A stretch of 12,705 bases of DNA from an uncultured Acidimicrobiaceae bacterium (GTDB lineage Bacteria; Actinomycetota; Acidimicrobiia; Acidimicrobiales; RAAP-2): positions 1 through 12,705 of the forward strand of contig CALAYR010000148.1 in assembly GCA_937894805.1 (NCBI GenBank), in the 5' to 3' direction. Position 1 is the stretch's first letter; each line of letters opens with the position of its first letter. A program made the position numbers and the translations under genes. Shown here one piece after another: positions 1 to 6,695 of the stretch. The notes under the pieces are model-generated. The model saw only the letters and a program-made list of their open reading frames with translations, did no database searches and was not told the origin of the DNA.

Positions 1-378
1 GGTCGAGAGCAGGCGCAGGGGAGTCAAGATCGGCGATGAGCTCATGCGTACGACGGCAATCAATAGTCCGAAGATCAAGACGAGAATTTCGCACACGATG
101 AACATCCAAATGTTGGTGAGAAATCCTCTCCATATTGCCGAGAGGCCTTCACTGGGATCACCAATAAACGCTCGCCAAGCGTGACTCGGGCTGAGGAAGA
201 ATTCTCGGACGGCCTGACCGCCCGGTGCCATCCACAGTGCAAAGGCGAGAACGCCAATCACTGAAATCGTTGAGGCGATACTCGCCCAGCGAGCGTGCTG
301 GCTACTGCCGAACCGACGATGACGGGCTACAAAAAGATGTGGCGCCCCCGGCCCAGAGTTCTGAGTCGAAGGCGCCAC
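1..378 (-). CDS. Amino-acid ABC transporter permease, N-terminal part (runs off left edge)
   Basis: Inner-membrane permease subunit of a polar amino-acid importer, likely the partner of the binding protein encoded just upstream. The minus-strand frame is open from 399 to the window edge. It encodes a basic N-terminus (around RHRRFGSSQHARW), a first hydrophobic segment (STISVIGVLAFALWMA), a loop rich in aromatic residues (FFLSPSHAWRAF), and a second membrane segment (NIWMFIVCEILVLIFGLLIA) followed by a VVRMSSSP-type stretch typical of HisM/GluD-like permeases. I chose GTG at 378-376 because it is the only usual start codon that keeps the basic region before the first membrane segment. No strong ribosome-binding site precedes it. 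The gap to the binding-protein stop is 21 nt. The GTG lies in the 5' arm of a terminator-like hairpin. The family call is fairly safe; the start is uncertain, and only about 126 residues are visible. Confidence 0.8.
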   Translation of the reverse strand, partial: MAPSTQNSGPGAPHLFVARHRRFGSSQHARWASIASTISVIGVLAFALWMAPGGQAVREFFLSPSHAWRAFIGDPSEGLSAIWRGFLTNIWMFIVCEILVLIFGLLIAVVRMSSSPILTPLRLLST

Positions 379-379
379 A
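331..379 (-). terminator. Intrinsic terminator/attenuator hairpin between binding protein and permease
   Basis: Read on the minus strand, a perfect 9-bp inverted repeat (TGTGGCGCC at 379-371, GGCGCCACA at 346-338) is followed directly by TCTTTTT (337-331), the layout of a rho-independent terminator. The 24-nt loop contains a smaller CAGA/TCTG pairing. It lies just after the binding-protein stop, and its 5' arm contains the proposed permease GTG start. It would let binding protein be made in excess over permease, a known pattern in ABC importer operons. Complete termination is unlikely if the permease has no other promoter, so partial read-through is inferred. Confidence 0.65.
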
Positions 380-399
380 AACGTAAGGATTTGTACTTG

Positions 400-1254
400 T
401 TACTTAAGCAGTGGTACTGAGGTGTAGTCGCTGAGGTACTGGGTTGCGAGACGCTTCAAGGTGCCATCTGCCTTCAACGCAGCGATAGCTGAGTTCACGC
501 AAGCCACCAGATTGGAGTTCTTCTGGAAGGTGACGCCGTAGTGCTCACCAACCGACTTGAACTGCCCAATCTGCTTGGCCAGTGGGTCACCGGCTTCCGT
601 CGTGATCTGGTAGTTGACCATGTAGTTACCGGTTGGCGTGTCGACCACGATGGCGTCAATCTGCTTCGACTGCAGTGCCGCAACGGCGAGGTCGAGCGTG
701 TTGTACGCACGTGGCGCCGTCTTGGGCTTGATGTACTTGGTGATGTAAGACATGCCCGTCGTGCCGACCTGGTCACCGAACTTGGCGTTCTTGAGTCCGG
801 CGAGGGTCTTGACGTTGGCGTACTTGCTGGTCTTCAGTACAACAACTGACTGCTGAACGTCGTAGTAACTGTTCGAAAAGGCCACGGTCTTGGCACGGTC
901 GGTCGTATAGGAGATCTCGTTGATGTCAAAGTCGTACGACTTGGCACCGGGGGCGTAGCTCGCGTCGAAAGGCACGGTGGTCCACTGAACCTTGGCATTG
1001 GTGAAACCAAGCTTGCGGGCCAATGCATACGTAAAGGCAGACTCGTAACCCTCGCCGTTGGACGGCGTGTTGTTGGAGAACCAGGGCTCCCAGACAGGGT
1101 TGTCTGTTCCAACGGTGAGCTTGCCGGGAGTCTTGTAGGTCGCAGTGTTGCAACCCTTCAGGCTGGTAGTAGCGCCAGCCGAAGTTGCCAAGGTGGCAGC
1201 GGTAAGGGCGGTGGCGCTCAGGGCGCCGGCAAGTGCGAGTCGAAGTGCACGCAT
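400..1254 (-). CDS. Periplasmic-type amino-acid binding protein (SBP family 3) of an ABC importer
   Basis: Extracytoplasmic solute receptor that captures a polar or charged amino acid and delivers it to the permease encoded next. It has 284 residues, normal for the family. Residues 1-28 form a Sec signal peptide with a basic start, a long alanine-rich core and an AGA cleavage motif before Thr29. No lipobox is seen, since Cys35 is not preceded by an L-x-[AG] motif. The mature part carries family hallmarks: LTVGTDNPVWEPW near residue 46, an FDINEISYTTDRAK stretch whose Arg normally binds the substrate carboxylate, then FSNSYYDVQQSVVV and a second-lobe VGTTGMSY. Cys35 and Cys252 could form a disulfide. 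ATG at 1254 is preceded by GAGAAAG at suitable spacing. The tetR-like gene lies 66 nt upstream on the same strand with a palindrome between them. The exact ligand cannot be read from the sequence. Confidence 0.9.
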   Translation of the reverse strand: MRALRLALAGALSATALTAATLATSAGATTSLKGCNTATYKTPGKLTVGTDNPVWEPWFSNNTPSNGEGYESAFTYALARKLGFTNAKVQWTTVPFDASYAPGAKSYDFDINEISYTTDRAKTVAFSNSYYDVQQSVVVLKTSKYANVKTLAGLKNAKFGDQVGTTGMSYITKYIKPKTAPRAYNTLDLAVAALQSKQIDAIVVDTPTGNYMVNYQITTEAGDPLAKQIGQFKSVGEHYGVTFQKNSNLVACVNSAIAALKADGTLKRLATQYLSDYTSVPLLK

Positions 1255-1296
1255 GGTTCCAACTTTCTCAGGTCTGTGAATCCTGAACCCAATACT

Positions 1297-1314
1297 AATT
1301 ACTGAGCAGTCATT
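1297..1314 (-). promoter_or_regulatory. Candidate TetR-type operator overlapping a -10 element
   Basis: An 18-bp imperfect palindrome, AATTACTG-AG-CAGTCATT, has 8-nt arms matching at 7 of 8 positions. It sits between the regulator stop codon and the binding-protein start. On the minus strand its end overlaps TAGTAT (1297-1292), a plausible -10 element that would give a short leader of about 30 nt. Size and placement suit a TetR-dimer site, and the neighbouring regulator is the obvious candidate. No -35 element was recognised. Binding is inferred only from position and symmetry. Confidence 0.4.
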
Positions 1315-1320
1315 CGGCGT

Positions 1321-1932
1321 CTAGGAATCCGTGGGGACCAGGACGATGGTGTCGATCAAGGCATTGATCAGCGCAATCCAGCCCGTATTGGAGACCCCCT
1401 CGAGAGTCATTTCGGCGAGCCAAAGCCCCAGGGTGTAGCTCTGAATAAGTAGTGAAATGGCGGCGGGGTCGAATTCATGGCGCACCCATCCCCGCTCCTG
1501 AGCCTCTCGAATCAAGTCGGCCAGTCCCGTAGTCAGTCGGTGCTGTTCACGGCCAAGAAGCTGCTGCAAATTGGGCCGCTGGGTTGCCAGCCCTAAGAGC
1601 TGGATTCGGTTGCGGCGGTCGGCTGATCGAAGGTCAGATTGGGTGGCCTCAGTCAATTGGTAAAGGTTCGCTCGAACCTCCTCCAACGTGGTCGCCTTGA
1701 GAAGGATTCCAGCGATAACGCTTACTGATTCATCGACGTACCGAGCGAATCGCACCGCTTGGGCCTCATCAATCAGGTGGCCGTAGTCGGGAAAGTGGTG
1801 GTAGAGGGACCCTTTGGAAATCTTGGATGTTTCGAGAACGAGGTCGGACGTCACCTTTTCCATGGGTAGTTCATCGAGGAGCCCTACTGCCGTGTCGATC
1901 AAGATCTGCTTGGTGGGGTGATTCGATGACAT
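1321..1932 (-). CDS. TetR/AcrR-family transcriptional regulator
   Basis: Likely a ligand-responsive dimeric repressor. It has 203 residues, typical for the family. The N-terminal DNA-binding domain covers roughly residues 5-50, with a helix-turn-helix at about 27-46 ending in the recognition-helix pattern SKGSLYHHF, a variant of the usual KGTLYHHF. The remaining residues form the helical ligand/dimer domain, which is poorly conserved and does not reveal the effector. ATG at 1932 has AAGGGA upstream (about 1944) at usable spacing. It is the first gene of a minus-strand run, 66 nt ahead of the amino-acid binding protein, so it may control that transporter and possibly itself. The family assignment is firm; the target is inferred from adjacency and the palindrome at 1297-1314. 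Confidence 0.88.
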   Translation of the reverse strand: MSSNHPTKQILIDTAVGLLDELPMEKVTSDLVLETSKISKGSLYHHFPDYGHLIDEAQAVRFARYVDESVSVIAGILLKATTLEEVRANLYQLTEATQSDLRSADRRNRIQLLGLATQRPNLQQLLGREQHRLTTGLADLIREAQERGWVRHEFDPAAISLLIQSYTLGLWLAEMTLEGVSNTGWIALINALIDTIVLVPTDS

Positions 1933-2080
1933 CCTGGTCCCTTGCGCGTAGACGAGTTTGAGTAGCCTACAAAATCAAGGCGTGTTTTCCTGAGGCAGTG
2001 AACACCGTCAGCTATGCAGGGTCCACAGGATGAGCAAGATGCCGGTCCGATTGGTGTTGCGGCGTGCAAATTCTTGCCTC

Positions 2081-2109
2081 TTTCGCACTCCAGTAAGTAG
2101 GGCTAAGAT
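2081..2109 (+). promoter_or_regulatory. Probable promoter of the tRNA-Ser gene
   Basis: TAAGAT at 2104-2109 is a good -10 hexamer. It lies 9 nt before the first base of the tRNA and puts the transcription start near 2116. A weak -35-like TTTCGC (2081-2086) is 17 bp upstream. The better-looking TTGCCT at 2074 would need too long a spacer. The -10 is moderately convincing; the -35 is not. Confidence 0.45.
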
Positions 2110-2118
2110 GACAAGCCT

Positions 2119-2212
2119 GGAGAGGTGGGTGAGTTCGGTTTAAACCACATTCCTGCTAAGAATGCGGCCTGCGAAAGTGGGCCCGAGGGTTCGAATCCCT
2201 CCCTCTCCGCCA
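2119..2212 (+). tRNA. tRNA-Ser (anticodon GCU), CCA encoded
   Basis: Delivers serine at AGC/AGU codons. The cloverleaf can be traced by eye. The acceptor arm pairs GGAGAGG (2119-2125) with CCTCTCC (2202-2208), followed by discriminator G2209 and genomic CCA (2210-2212). A short GGT/ACC D stem follows the acceptor. The anticodon stem pairs CATTC (2148-2152) with GAATG (2160-2164) around loop CTGCTAA, giving anticodon GCT at 2155-2157. A long variable arm (about 2165-2184, GGCC/GGCC stem) marks it as class II, as expected for serine. The T arm is GAGGG-TTCGAAT-CCCTC. The rimO start lies only 45 nt after the CCA, with no terminator between, so read-through into rimO is possible. Confidence 0.95.
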
Positions 2213-2257
2213 GGAAGTAACCATCGCAGTAACGACGTATCTGGGATAAGGGGCACA

Positions 2258-3553
2258 ATGCGGTACTGGGTTGAGACCCTCGGATGCCCCAAGAACCATG
2301 TCGACTCGGACAAGTTGTCGGGCCTACTGGGCGGCCAGGGCTACGTTCCGGCCGACTCGGCCGAAGAGGCCGATTTGGTCGTGGTGAACACGTGCGCCTT
2401 TATTGAATCGGCTCGCGAAGAGTCCATCGAAACCGTCCTCGAGATGGCCGATCGCAAGCTCGACGGTGCCCGCTTAGTTGTTACGGGTTGCATGGCCGAG
2501 CGCTATCGCGACGAACTCGCCGATGCCCTTCCAGAGGTTGATCTCGTAGCCGGTTTTGGCGAAAGCCTGACCACATCGACTCCCGTGAAGTTGGGCCAGC
2601 GCCCCACGTCGGAGTTTGACCTCCTCAATCTGCCCCGTCCCGCCGCTACGGCCCCATGGGCCTATTTGAAGATTGCGGAAGGGTGCGACCGCCGTTGTGG
2701 TTTCTGCGCCATTCCCACCTTCCGAGGCGACCAGCGCTCGCGCAGTACTGAAGATTTGCTCACCGAAACCCGCGGCCTCGTGGCCAGCGGCGTTAAGGAA
2801 CTCGTACTCATCGCGCAAGACCTCGCCAGCTGGGGCAATGACCGCCGCCGCCACGCCCTAGGTGAGGCCGTGGAAGTGCTTGACGAGGGTGGCACCCAGC
2901 CTCTGGTGGAACTGACCCGTCAACTGACGGGAGAAGTCGAGCGTCTCCGACTCTTGTACCTCTACCCGTCGGGCTTGACCACGTCGTTGATCGAAACCAT
3001 CCTCGCGACGGGCGTTCCTTACTTCGACCTCTCACTCCAACACGTCTCGCGCCCCCACGTTCGTCGAATGAAGCGATGGGGCGACGGGGACCGCTTCTTG
3101 GAACGCATTGAGGCCATCCGTCGCGCCGAGCCCAATGCCGCCTTCCGTTCCTCGTTCATTCTCGGGTATCCCGGCGAAACTGAAGACGACCACTCACAGC
3201 TCTTGGAGTTCATCGATGCCGCCCAGTTGGATTGGGCCGGCTTCTTCCCCTACTCGGCGGAGACCGGCACGACGGCCGCGTCCATGGACAATCAGATTCC
3301 TGTGGAACTCGCCATGGAGCGACTGCGCGAAGTGAGCGAACTGCAAGACGCCATCACGGCTCGTAAGCGCGACGATCTAGTTGGAACGACGCAGCGACTC
3401 CTGATCGATGAACCCGGGATTGCGCGCAGTGTGCGTGAATGTCCCGAAATTGACGGCGTTATCTTGGTGGATGATCAGATTCCAGTCGGCTCGATGGTTG
3501 ACTGTCTCATTGTGGGCAGTCAGGGGACCGATCTTGAAGCGAGGCTCGCATGA
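2258..3553 (+). CDS. rimO: Ribosomal protein S12 methylthiotransferase RimO
   Basis: Radical-SAM enzyme that adds a methylthio group to the conserved aspartate (Asp89 in E. coli numbering) of ribosomal protein S12, using two iron-sulfur clusters and SAM. It has 431 residues, the usual size. The N-terminal MTTase domain has its three cluster cysteines at C10 (GCPKN), C46 (NTCAF) and C78 (TGCMAE). The radical-SAM motif CDRRCGFC gives C143, C147 and C150. A TRAM domain occupies about residues 365-431. IPTFRGDQRSR and the YLYPSG segment fit RimO better than MiaB. I chose ATG at 2258 because it begins the family-typical N-terminus (RYWVETLGCPKN) and has AAGGGG 4 nt upstream. A longer in-frame reading would start inside the tRNA and is rejected. 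The stop overlaps the next start by 4 nt (ATGA), indicating translational coupling. Confidence 0.95.
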   Translation: MRYWVETLGCPKNHVDSDKLSGLLGGQGYVPADSAEEADLVVVNTCAFIESAREESIETVLEMADRKLDGARLVVTGCMAERYRDELADALPEVDLVAGFGESLTTSTPVKLGQRPTSEFDLLNLPRPAATAPWAYLKIAEGCDRRCGFCAIPTFRGDQRSRSTEDLLTETRGLVASGVKELVLIAQDLASWGNDRRRHALGEAVEVLDEGGTQPLVELTRQLTGEVERLRLLYLYPSGLTTSLIETILATGVPYFDLSLQHVSRPHVRRMKRWGDGDRFLERIEAIRRAEPNAAFRSSFILGYPGETEDDHSQLLEFIDAAQLDWAGFFPYSAETGTTAASMDNQIPVELAMERLREVSELQDAITARKRDDLVGTTQRLLIDEPGIARSVRECPEIDGVILVDDQIPVGSMVDCLIVGSQGTDLEARLA

Positions 3554-4107
3554 GCGATGACAAGAAGACGTACGGCGAGACGGCCCTGCTGACGCCGGCC
3601 AATCTCCTAACGGCTTTTCGCCTCTTTATTACCCCCGTCTTCATCTGGTTGATTGTCTCGCACGGGGCATCATGGATTTCAACGGTGATTGGCTTCATCG
3701 CCGCCGTCTCGGACTACTTCGACGGCATCGTGGCCCGCCGCCAAGGAACGACCCGTTCGGGCGCATTTCTTGATCCCCTAGCCGACAAGGTAGTCGTACT
3801 CGGTTCGCTCTACGCCCTCGTGTACGAGCACTTCATGTGGCTTGTGCCGGTCTTGATTATCACGGCCCGCGAGCTGTGGATGACCTGGTACCGCAGCAAG
3901 ATGAGCAAGCAGGGAATCTCGATTCCCGCCGGTTCGCTGCCAAAAATTAAGACCGTCGTCCAAGACCTCGCGATCGCCTTCTGCGTCATTCCCGGACTCA
4001 CGAATGTCCATTGGCTCAACGTTGGAACGCTGTGGGTTGCGGTCGCGCTCACCATCATTACGGGCTATCAGTACTACGTCGGCGGAAAGAAATTGGTGGT
4101 CCAGTGA
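3550..4107 (+). CDS. pgsA: CDP-alcohol phosphatidyltransferase, probably phosphatidylglycerophosphate synthase
   Basis: Membrane enzyme that transfers a phosphatidyl group from CDP-diacylglycerol to an alcohol, most likely glycerol-3-phosphate on the way to phosphatidylglycerol and cardiolipin. It has 185 residues with several hydrophobic segments, beginning TPANLLTAFRLFITPVF, a typical PgsA-like N-terminus. The catalytic motif is present: D55, D58-G59, A62-R63, G71, D75 and D79, with the PLADK continuation. Only 7 residues separate AR from the glycine, where E. coli and B. subtilis PgsA have 8; I recall the family signature allowing both. It overlaps rimO and cinA by 4 nt each, the rimO-pgsA-cinA order common in actinobacteria, which supports PgsA. 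A CDP-alcohol-type cardiolipin synthase is the main alternative, since substrate choice cannot be settled from motifs alone. Confidence 0.85.
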   Translation: MSDDKKTYGETALLTPANLLTAFRLFITPVFIWLIVSHGASWISTVIGFIAAVSDYFDGIVARRQGTTRSGAFLDPLADKVVVLGSLYALVYEHFMWLVPVLIITARELWMTWYRSKMSKQGISIPAGSLPKIKTVVQDLAIAFCVIPGLTNVHWLNVGTLWVAVALTIITGYQYYVGGKKLVVQ

Positions 4108-5354
4108 GAGTTGAAATTGTTGCCGTAGGGACCGAGTTACTACTCGGACAAATTGCCGACACCAACTCCCAGTGGCTCGGAGAACAGCTCGCCGCCAACG
4201 GGATTGCCTGTCACTTCCACCAACACGTCGGTGACAATCACGATCGCATCGTCTTGGCTTTTCGAACAGCACTGGCCCGCAGCGACGCGGTCATTGTCTG
4301 TGGGGGGCTCGGCCCCACCCAAGACGACATCACCCGCGAGGCCATCGCGGAAGTCATGAACGTGCCGCTGGAGCGCCGCGAGGAACTCGTTGCGGTAATT
4401 CAGGCCATGTTCTCCTCTCGAGGCCGAACGATGCCCGACAACAACCTTCTACAGGCCGATGTCCCTCGGGGCGCCAGCATCATTGAGCAGCGTCGTGGCA
4501 CGGCTCCCGGTCTGATCTGTCCCGTGGGCCAAAAGGTGATCTACGCCGCACCCGGTGTTCCCTACGAGCTGTCGGAAATGTTCGAACGAGCCATCCTGCC
4601 CGATCTCAAGATGCGGTCCGGGGCCTCCTCAGTTATCACGAGTCGGGTCTTAAAGACGTGGGGGGCGAGTGAGTCAGGCCTTGCCGATGCCCTCTCGAGT
4701 CGATTTAACGCACTGGTCGATGACGACCGGGTAACGATTGCCTTCCTGGCTTCGGGTATCGAAGGCATCAAGGTTCGCATCACGGCCCGTGGTGATGATG
4801 ATGCGCACGCGCAGGCTCTCCTGGACGCCGAAGAGCAGGTCGTCCGAGCCATCTTGAACGCCGCATTTGGCGACATCATTTTCGGCACAGACGATGAAAC
4901 TATGGAGTTCGCCGTCGCCCAACATCTCCTCGAACAAGGATTGACACTGGGTCTCGCCGAATCACTCACCGGTGGACTCGTGGCCAGTCGTCTTGTCAAT
5001 GTCGAAGGGGCTTCGAAGTGGTTCCGCGGTGGTGTTGTGAGCTACTCGTCGGAGGTTAAGTACGACCTCTTAGGACTAACACCGGGCCCCGTGGTGTCGG
5101 CCGAAGCGGCCGAAGCCATGGCGCGCGGCGCTCGTCGTGCACTGGGTTCCGACGTGGGTCTGGCCTTTACCGGTGTGGCCGGCCCCGATAGTCAAGATGG
5201 TCACGCCCCGGGCACCGTCTTTATCGGGTGGTCACTCGGCGCCGAAAGCGGGAGCACGTTGCTACACCTGCCCGGCGATCGACCGCGCATTCGTGCCTAC
5301 AGCGCCATTAGCGGGCTCGATGTACTTCGTCGCGTCCTTGACGGTCAGCGATAA
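4104..5354 (+). CDS. cinA: CinA-family protein, nicotinamide-nucleotide amidohydrolase
   Basis: Two-domain CinA. Family members remove the amide from nicotinamide mononucleotide (C-terminal domain) and can have ADP-ribose pyrophosphatase activity (N-terminal domain), recycling pyridine nucleotides. It has 416 residues, normal size. The N-terminal molybdopterin-binding-like domain (about 1-170) shows VGTELLLGQIADTN and GGLGPTQDD at 67-75. The C-terminal domain (about 265-416) shows AESLTGG at 285-291, then FRGGVVSYSSEVK and AFTGVAGPD. The usual motif is AESCTGG, so residue 288 is Leu instead of Cys. I chose GTG at 4104, which overlaps the pgsA stop as GTGA and begins with the family-typical RVEIVAVGTELL. 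An in-frame start further upstream would lie within pgsA. The historical link to competence (cin = competence-induced) is not evidence for natural transformation here. Confidence 0.93.
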   Translation: MRVEIVAVGTELLLGQIADTNSQWLGEQLAANGIACHFHQHVGDNHDRIVLAFRTALARSDAVIVCGGLGPTQDDITREAIAEVMNVPLERREELVAVIQAMFSSRGRTMPDNNLLQADVPRGASIIEQRRGTAPGLICPVGQKVIYAAPGVPYELSEMFERAILPDLKMRSGASSVITSRVLKTWGASESGLADALSSRFNALVDDDRVTIAFLASGIEGIKVRITARGDDDAHAQALLDAEEQVVRAILNAAFGDIIFGTDDETMEFAVAQHLLEQGLTLGLAESLTGGLVASRLVNVEGASKWFRGGVVSYSSEVKYDLLGLTPGPVVSAEAAEAMARGARRALGSDVGLAFTGVAGPDSQDGHAPGTVFIGWSLGAESGSTLLHLPGDRPRIRAYSAISGLDVLRRVLDGQR

Positions 5355-5383
5355 GTTCAAGACCAACCAACTAGGGAGCAGTT

Positions 5384-6613
5384 ATGAGTTCACTTCGCCC
5401 ACACGCCGAGCCCGAAGAGCTGGGGTTTGATTCTCACCGGCTTTCCCGCATTGACGACTTCTTTAATGACTTCGTCGACCAGCGCAAGCTTTCCGGTTGG
5501 CTCGCCACCGTCTCGCGCGGCGGGCAGTTGGCCTACGTCGGTAAGGGCGGTCACGCCGACCGCGAATTAGATAAGCCCGTCCAAGACGACACTATTTGGC
5601 GCATCTACTCAATGACCAAGCCCATCACCACGATTGCGGCGATGATGCTGCATGAAGAGGGCAAGTTCGATCTAAACGATTCAGCGGGCAAGTGGATTGA
5701 GGCCCTGCGCGAACCCCGGGTCTACACCGGTGGGGCACCAGCTAATCCCACGACAGTGCCCGCCACCGAGCCCGTTCGTATCTGGCACCTGATGAGCCAC
5801 ATGGCCGGACTGACCTACGGGTTTACCTACGGACACAATGTCGATGCGATCTATCGACTGAAGGGTTATGAGTTTGGTTGGCCCAAGGATGCCACGCTCG
5901 AGCAGGCCGTGAATGACTGGTGCACGTCACCGTTGCTCTTCAATCCTGGGGAAGCCTGGAACTACTCGGTGGCCACAGACGTTCTCGGGTATCTCGTCGA
6001 ACTGTGGAGTGGCATGACGCTGGGTCAGTTCTTCCAGGAGCGCATTCTCGGACCACTCAAGATGTACGACACCTCTTTCTTTGCGCCCGAAGAGAAGCAC
6101 GAACGCGTTGCGCAGCTCTACGTCCCCGTAAATGGTGAAGCGTTCGCGTACCCCAAGATGGGCCAAGGTGCCTACCGCGAAGGCTCACTGCAGTCGGGTG
6201 GCGGTGGTTTGGTCTCAACGGCACACGACTACAACCGTTTCTTGACCATGCTGCTTAACGGTGGGGAGCTCGACGGGGTGCGCCTCGTTAGTCCACGAAC
6301 CATCTCGCTCATGACCGAAAACTTTCTGCCCGGTAATCAAGATCTCACCGGCGTCGCGCGTGATTCGTTTTCCGAAACCGACATGTCAGGGATGGGCTTT
6401 GGCCTGGGATTCGCGGTGTTGATGGACCGTGCCCGTAATGCCTCCAGTGCCGCCAACGGACTCTTCACCTGGGGCGGCGCGGCATCGACTTCGTTCTGGG
6501 TCGACCCCGTCGAAGACGTGACGGTGACGTTCTTTACGCAACTTCTGCCGAGTTCGACCTACCCGGTTCGTCGACACCTGCAGCAGGTGGTTTACCAAGC
6601 ACTTATCGACTAA
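5384..6613 (+). CDS. Class C beta-lactamase-like serine hydrolase (family VIII esterase type)
   Basis: Penicillin-binding-protein-fold hydrolase, more likely an esterase than a true beta-lactamase. It has 409 residues. The catalytic S-x-x-K is SMTK at S76-K79, the tyrosine motif is Y-S-V at Y194, and the third motif is W-G-G at W363 (TWGGAAST) in place of KTG. YSV plus WGG is the pattern of EstB/family VIII carboxylesterases. No signal peptide or membrane segment is seen, so it is probably cytoplasmic. ATG at 5384 has AGGGAG 7 nt upstream. It starts 29 nt after cinA with no terminator visible, so it likely belongs to the same transcript. Its place between cinA and recA is unusual, since many actinobacteria have a small HTH regulator there. 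The substrate is unknown. Confidence 0.85.
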   Translation: MSSLRPHAEPEELGFDSHRLSRIDDFFNDFVDQRKLSGWLATVSRGGQLAYVGKGGHADRELDKPVQDDTIWRIYSMTKPITTIAAMMLHEEGKFDLNDSAGKWIEALREPRVYTGGAPANPTTVPATEPVRIWHLMSHMAGLTYGFTYGHNVDAIYRLKGYEFGWPKDATLEQAVNDWCTSPLLFNPGEAWNYSVATDVLGYLVELWSGMTLGQFFQERILGPLKMYDTSFFAPEEKHERVAQLYVPVNGEAFAYPKMGQGAYREGSLQSGGGGLVSTAHDYNRFLTMLLNGGELDGVRLVSPRTISLMTENFLPGNQDLTGVARDSFSETDMSGMGFGLGFAVLMDRARNASSAANGLFTWGGAASTSFWVDPVEDVTVTFFTQLLPSSTYPVRRHLQQVVYQALID

Positions 6614-6652
6614 AGGTGCCTCAGACCGGGCCTTAGGTCGCCAAAGACCACC

Positions 6653-6695
6653 CTTCATCAGGGATTATTAGAATTCTACGAAATAATCCTTGAAG
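6653..6695 (+). repeat. Inverted repeat upstream of recA
   Basis: Perfect 8-bp arms GGATTATT (6662-6669) and AATAATCC (6682-6689) surround a 12-nt loop that itself contains the palindrome AGAATTCT. Outer arms CTTCA (6653-6657) and TGAAG (6691-6695) extend the stem across a small asymmetric bulge. No T-run follows, so it is a poor intrinsic terminator. Its right outer arm overlaps the proposed recA -35 element. It may be a protein-binding site, an mRNA 3'-end structure of the preceding operon, or chance. Confidence 0.5.

Noticed and set aside
400..1254. Binding protein as a lipoprotein anchored at Cys35
   Set aside because: The residues before the cysteine (TSLKG) do not form a lipobox, and an AGA Sec cleavage site lies upstream.
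2034..2077. Nested inverted repeats GCAAGA/TCTTGC and GCCG/CGGC upstream of the tRNA
   Set aside because: Arms are only 4-6 bp with large loops and no T-run; this is within what chance gives in 180 nt.
2119..2212. tRNA-Ser as an integration site for a mobile element
   Set aside because: No integrase gene, no direct repeat of the tRNA 3' end and no foreign-looking genes are seen nearby; rimO follows directly.
2162..2257. In-frame N-terminal extension of RimO starting at 2162
   Set aside because: It begins inside the tRNA-Ser and translates tRNA sequence; the family-typical N-terminus and the ribosome-binding site are at 2258.
5384..6613. Serine hydrolase as an antibiotic-resistance beta-lactamase
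   Set aside because: No export signal, and YSV/WGG motifs replace the YxN/KTG motifs of AmpC; an esterase role is more likely.
6624..6649. GACC/GGTC/GACC alternating short repeats after the serine hydrolase as a terminator
   Set aside because: Stems are only 4 bp and no T-run follows; too weak to call.
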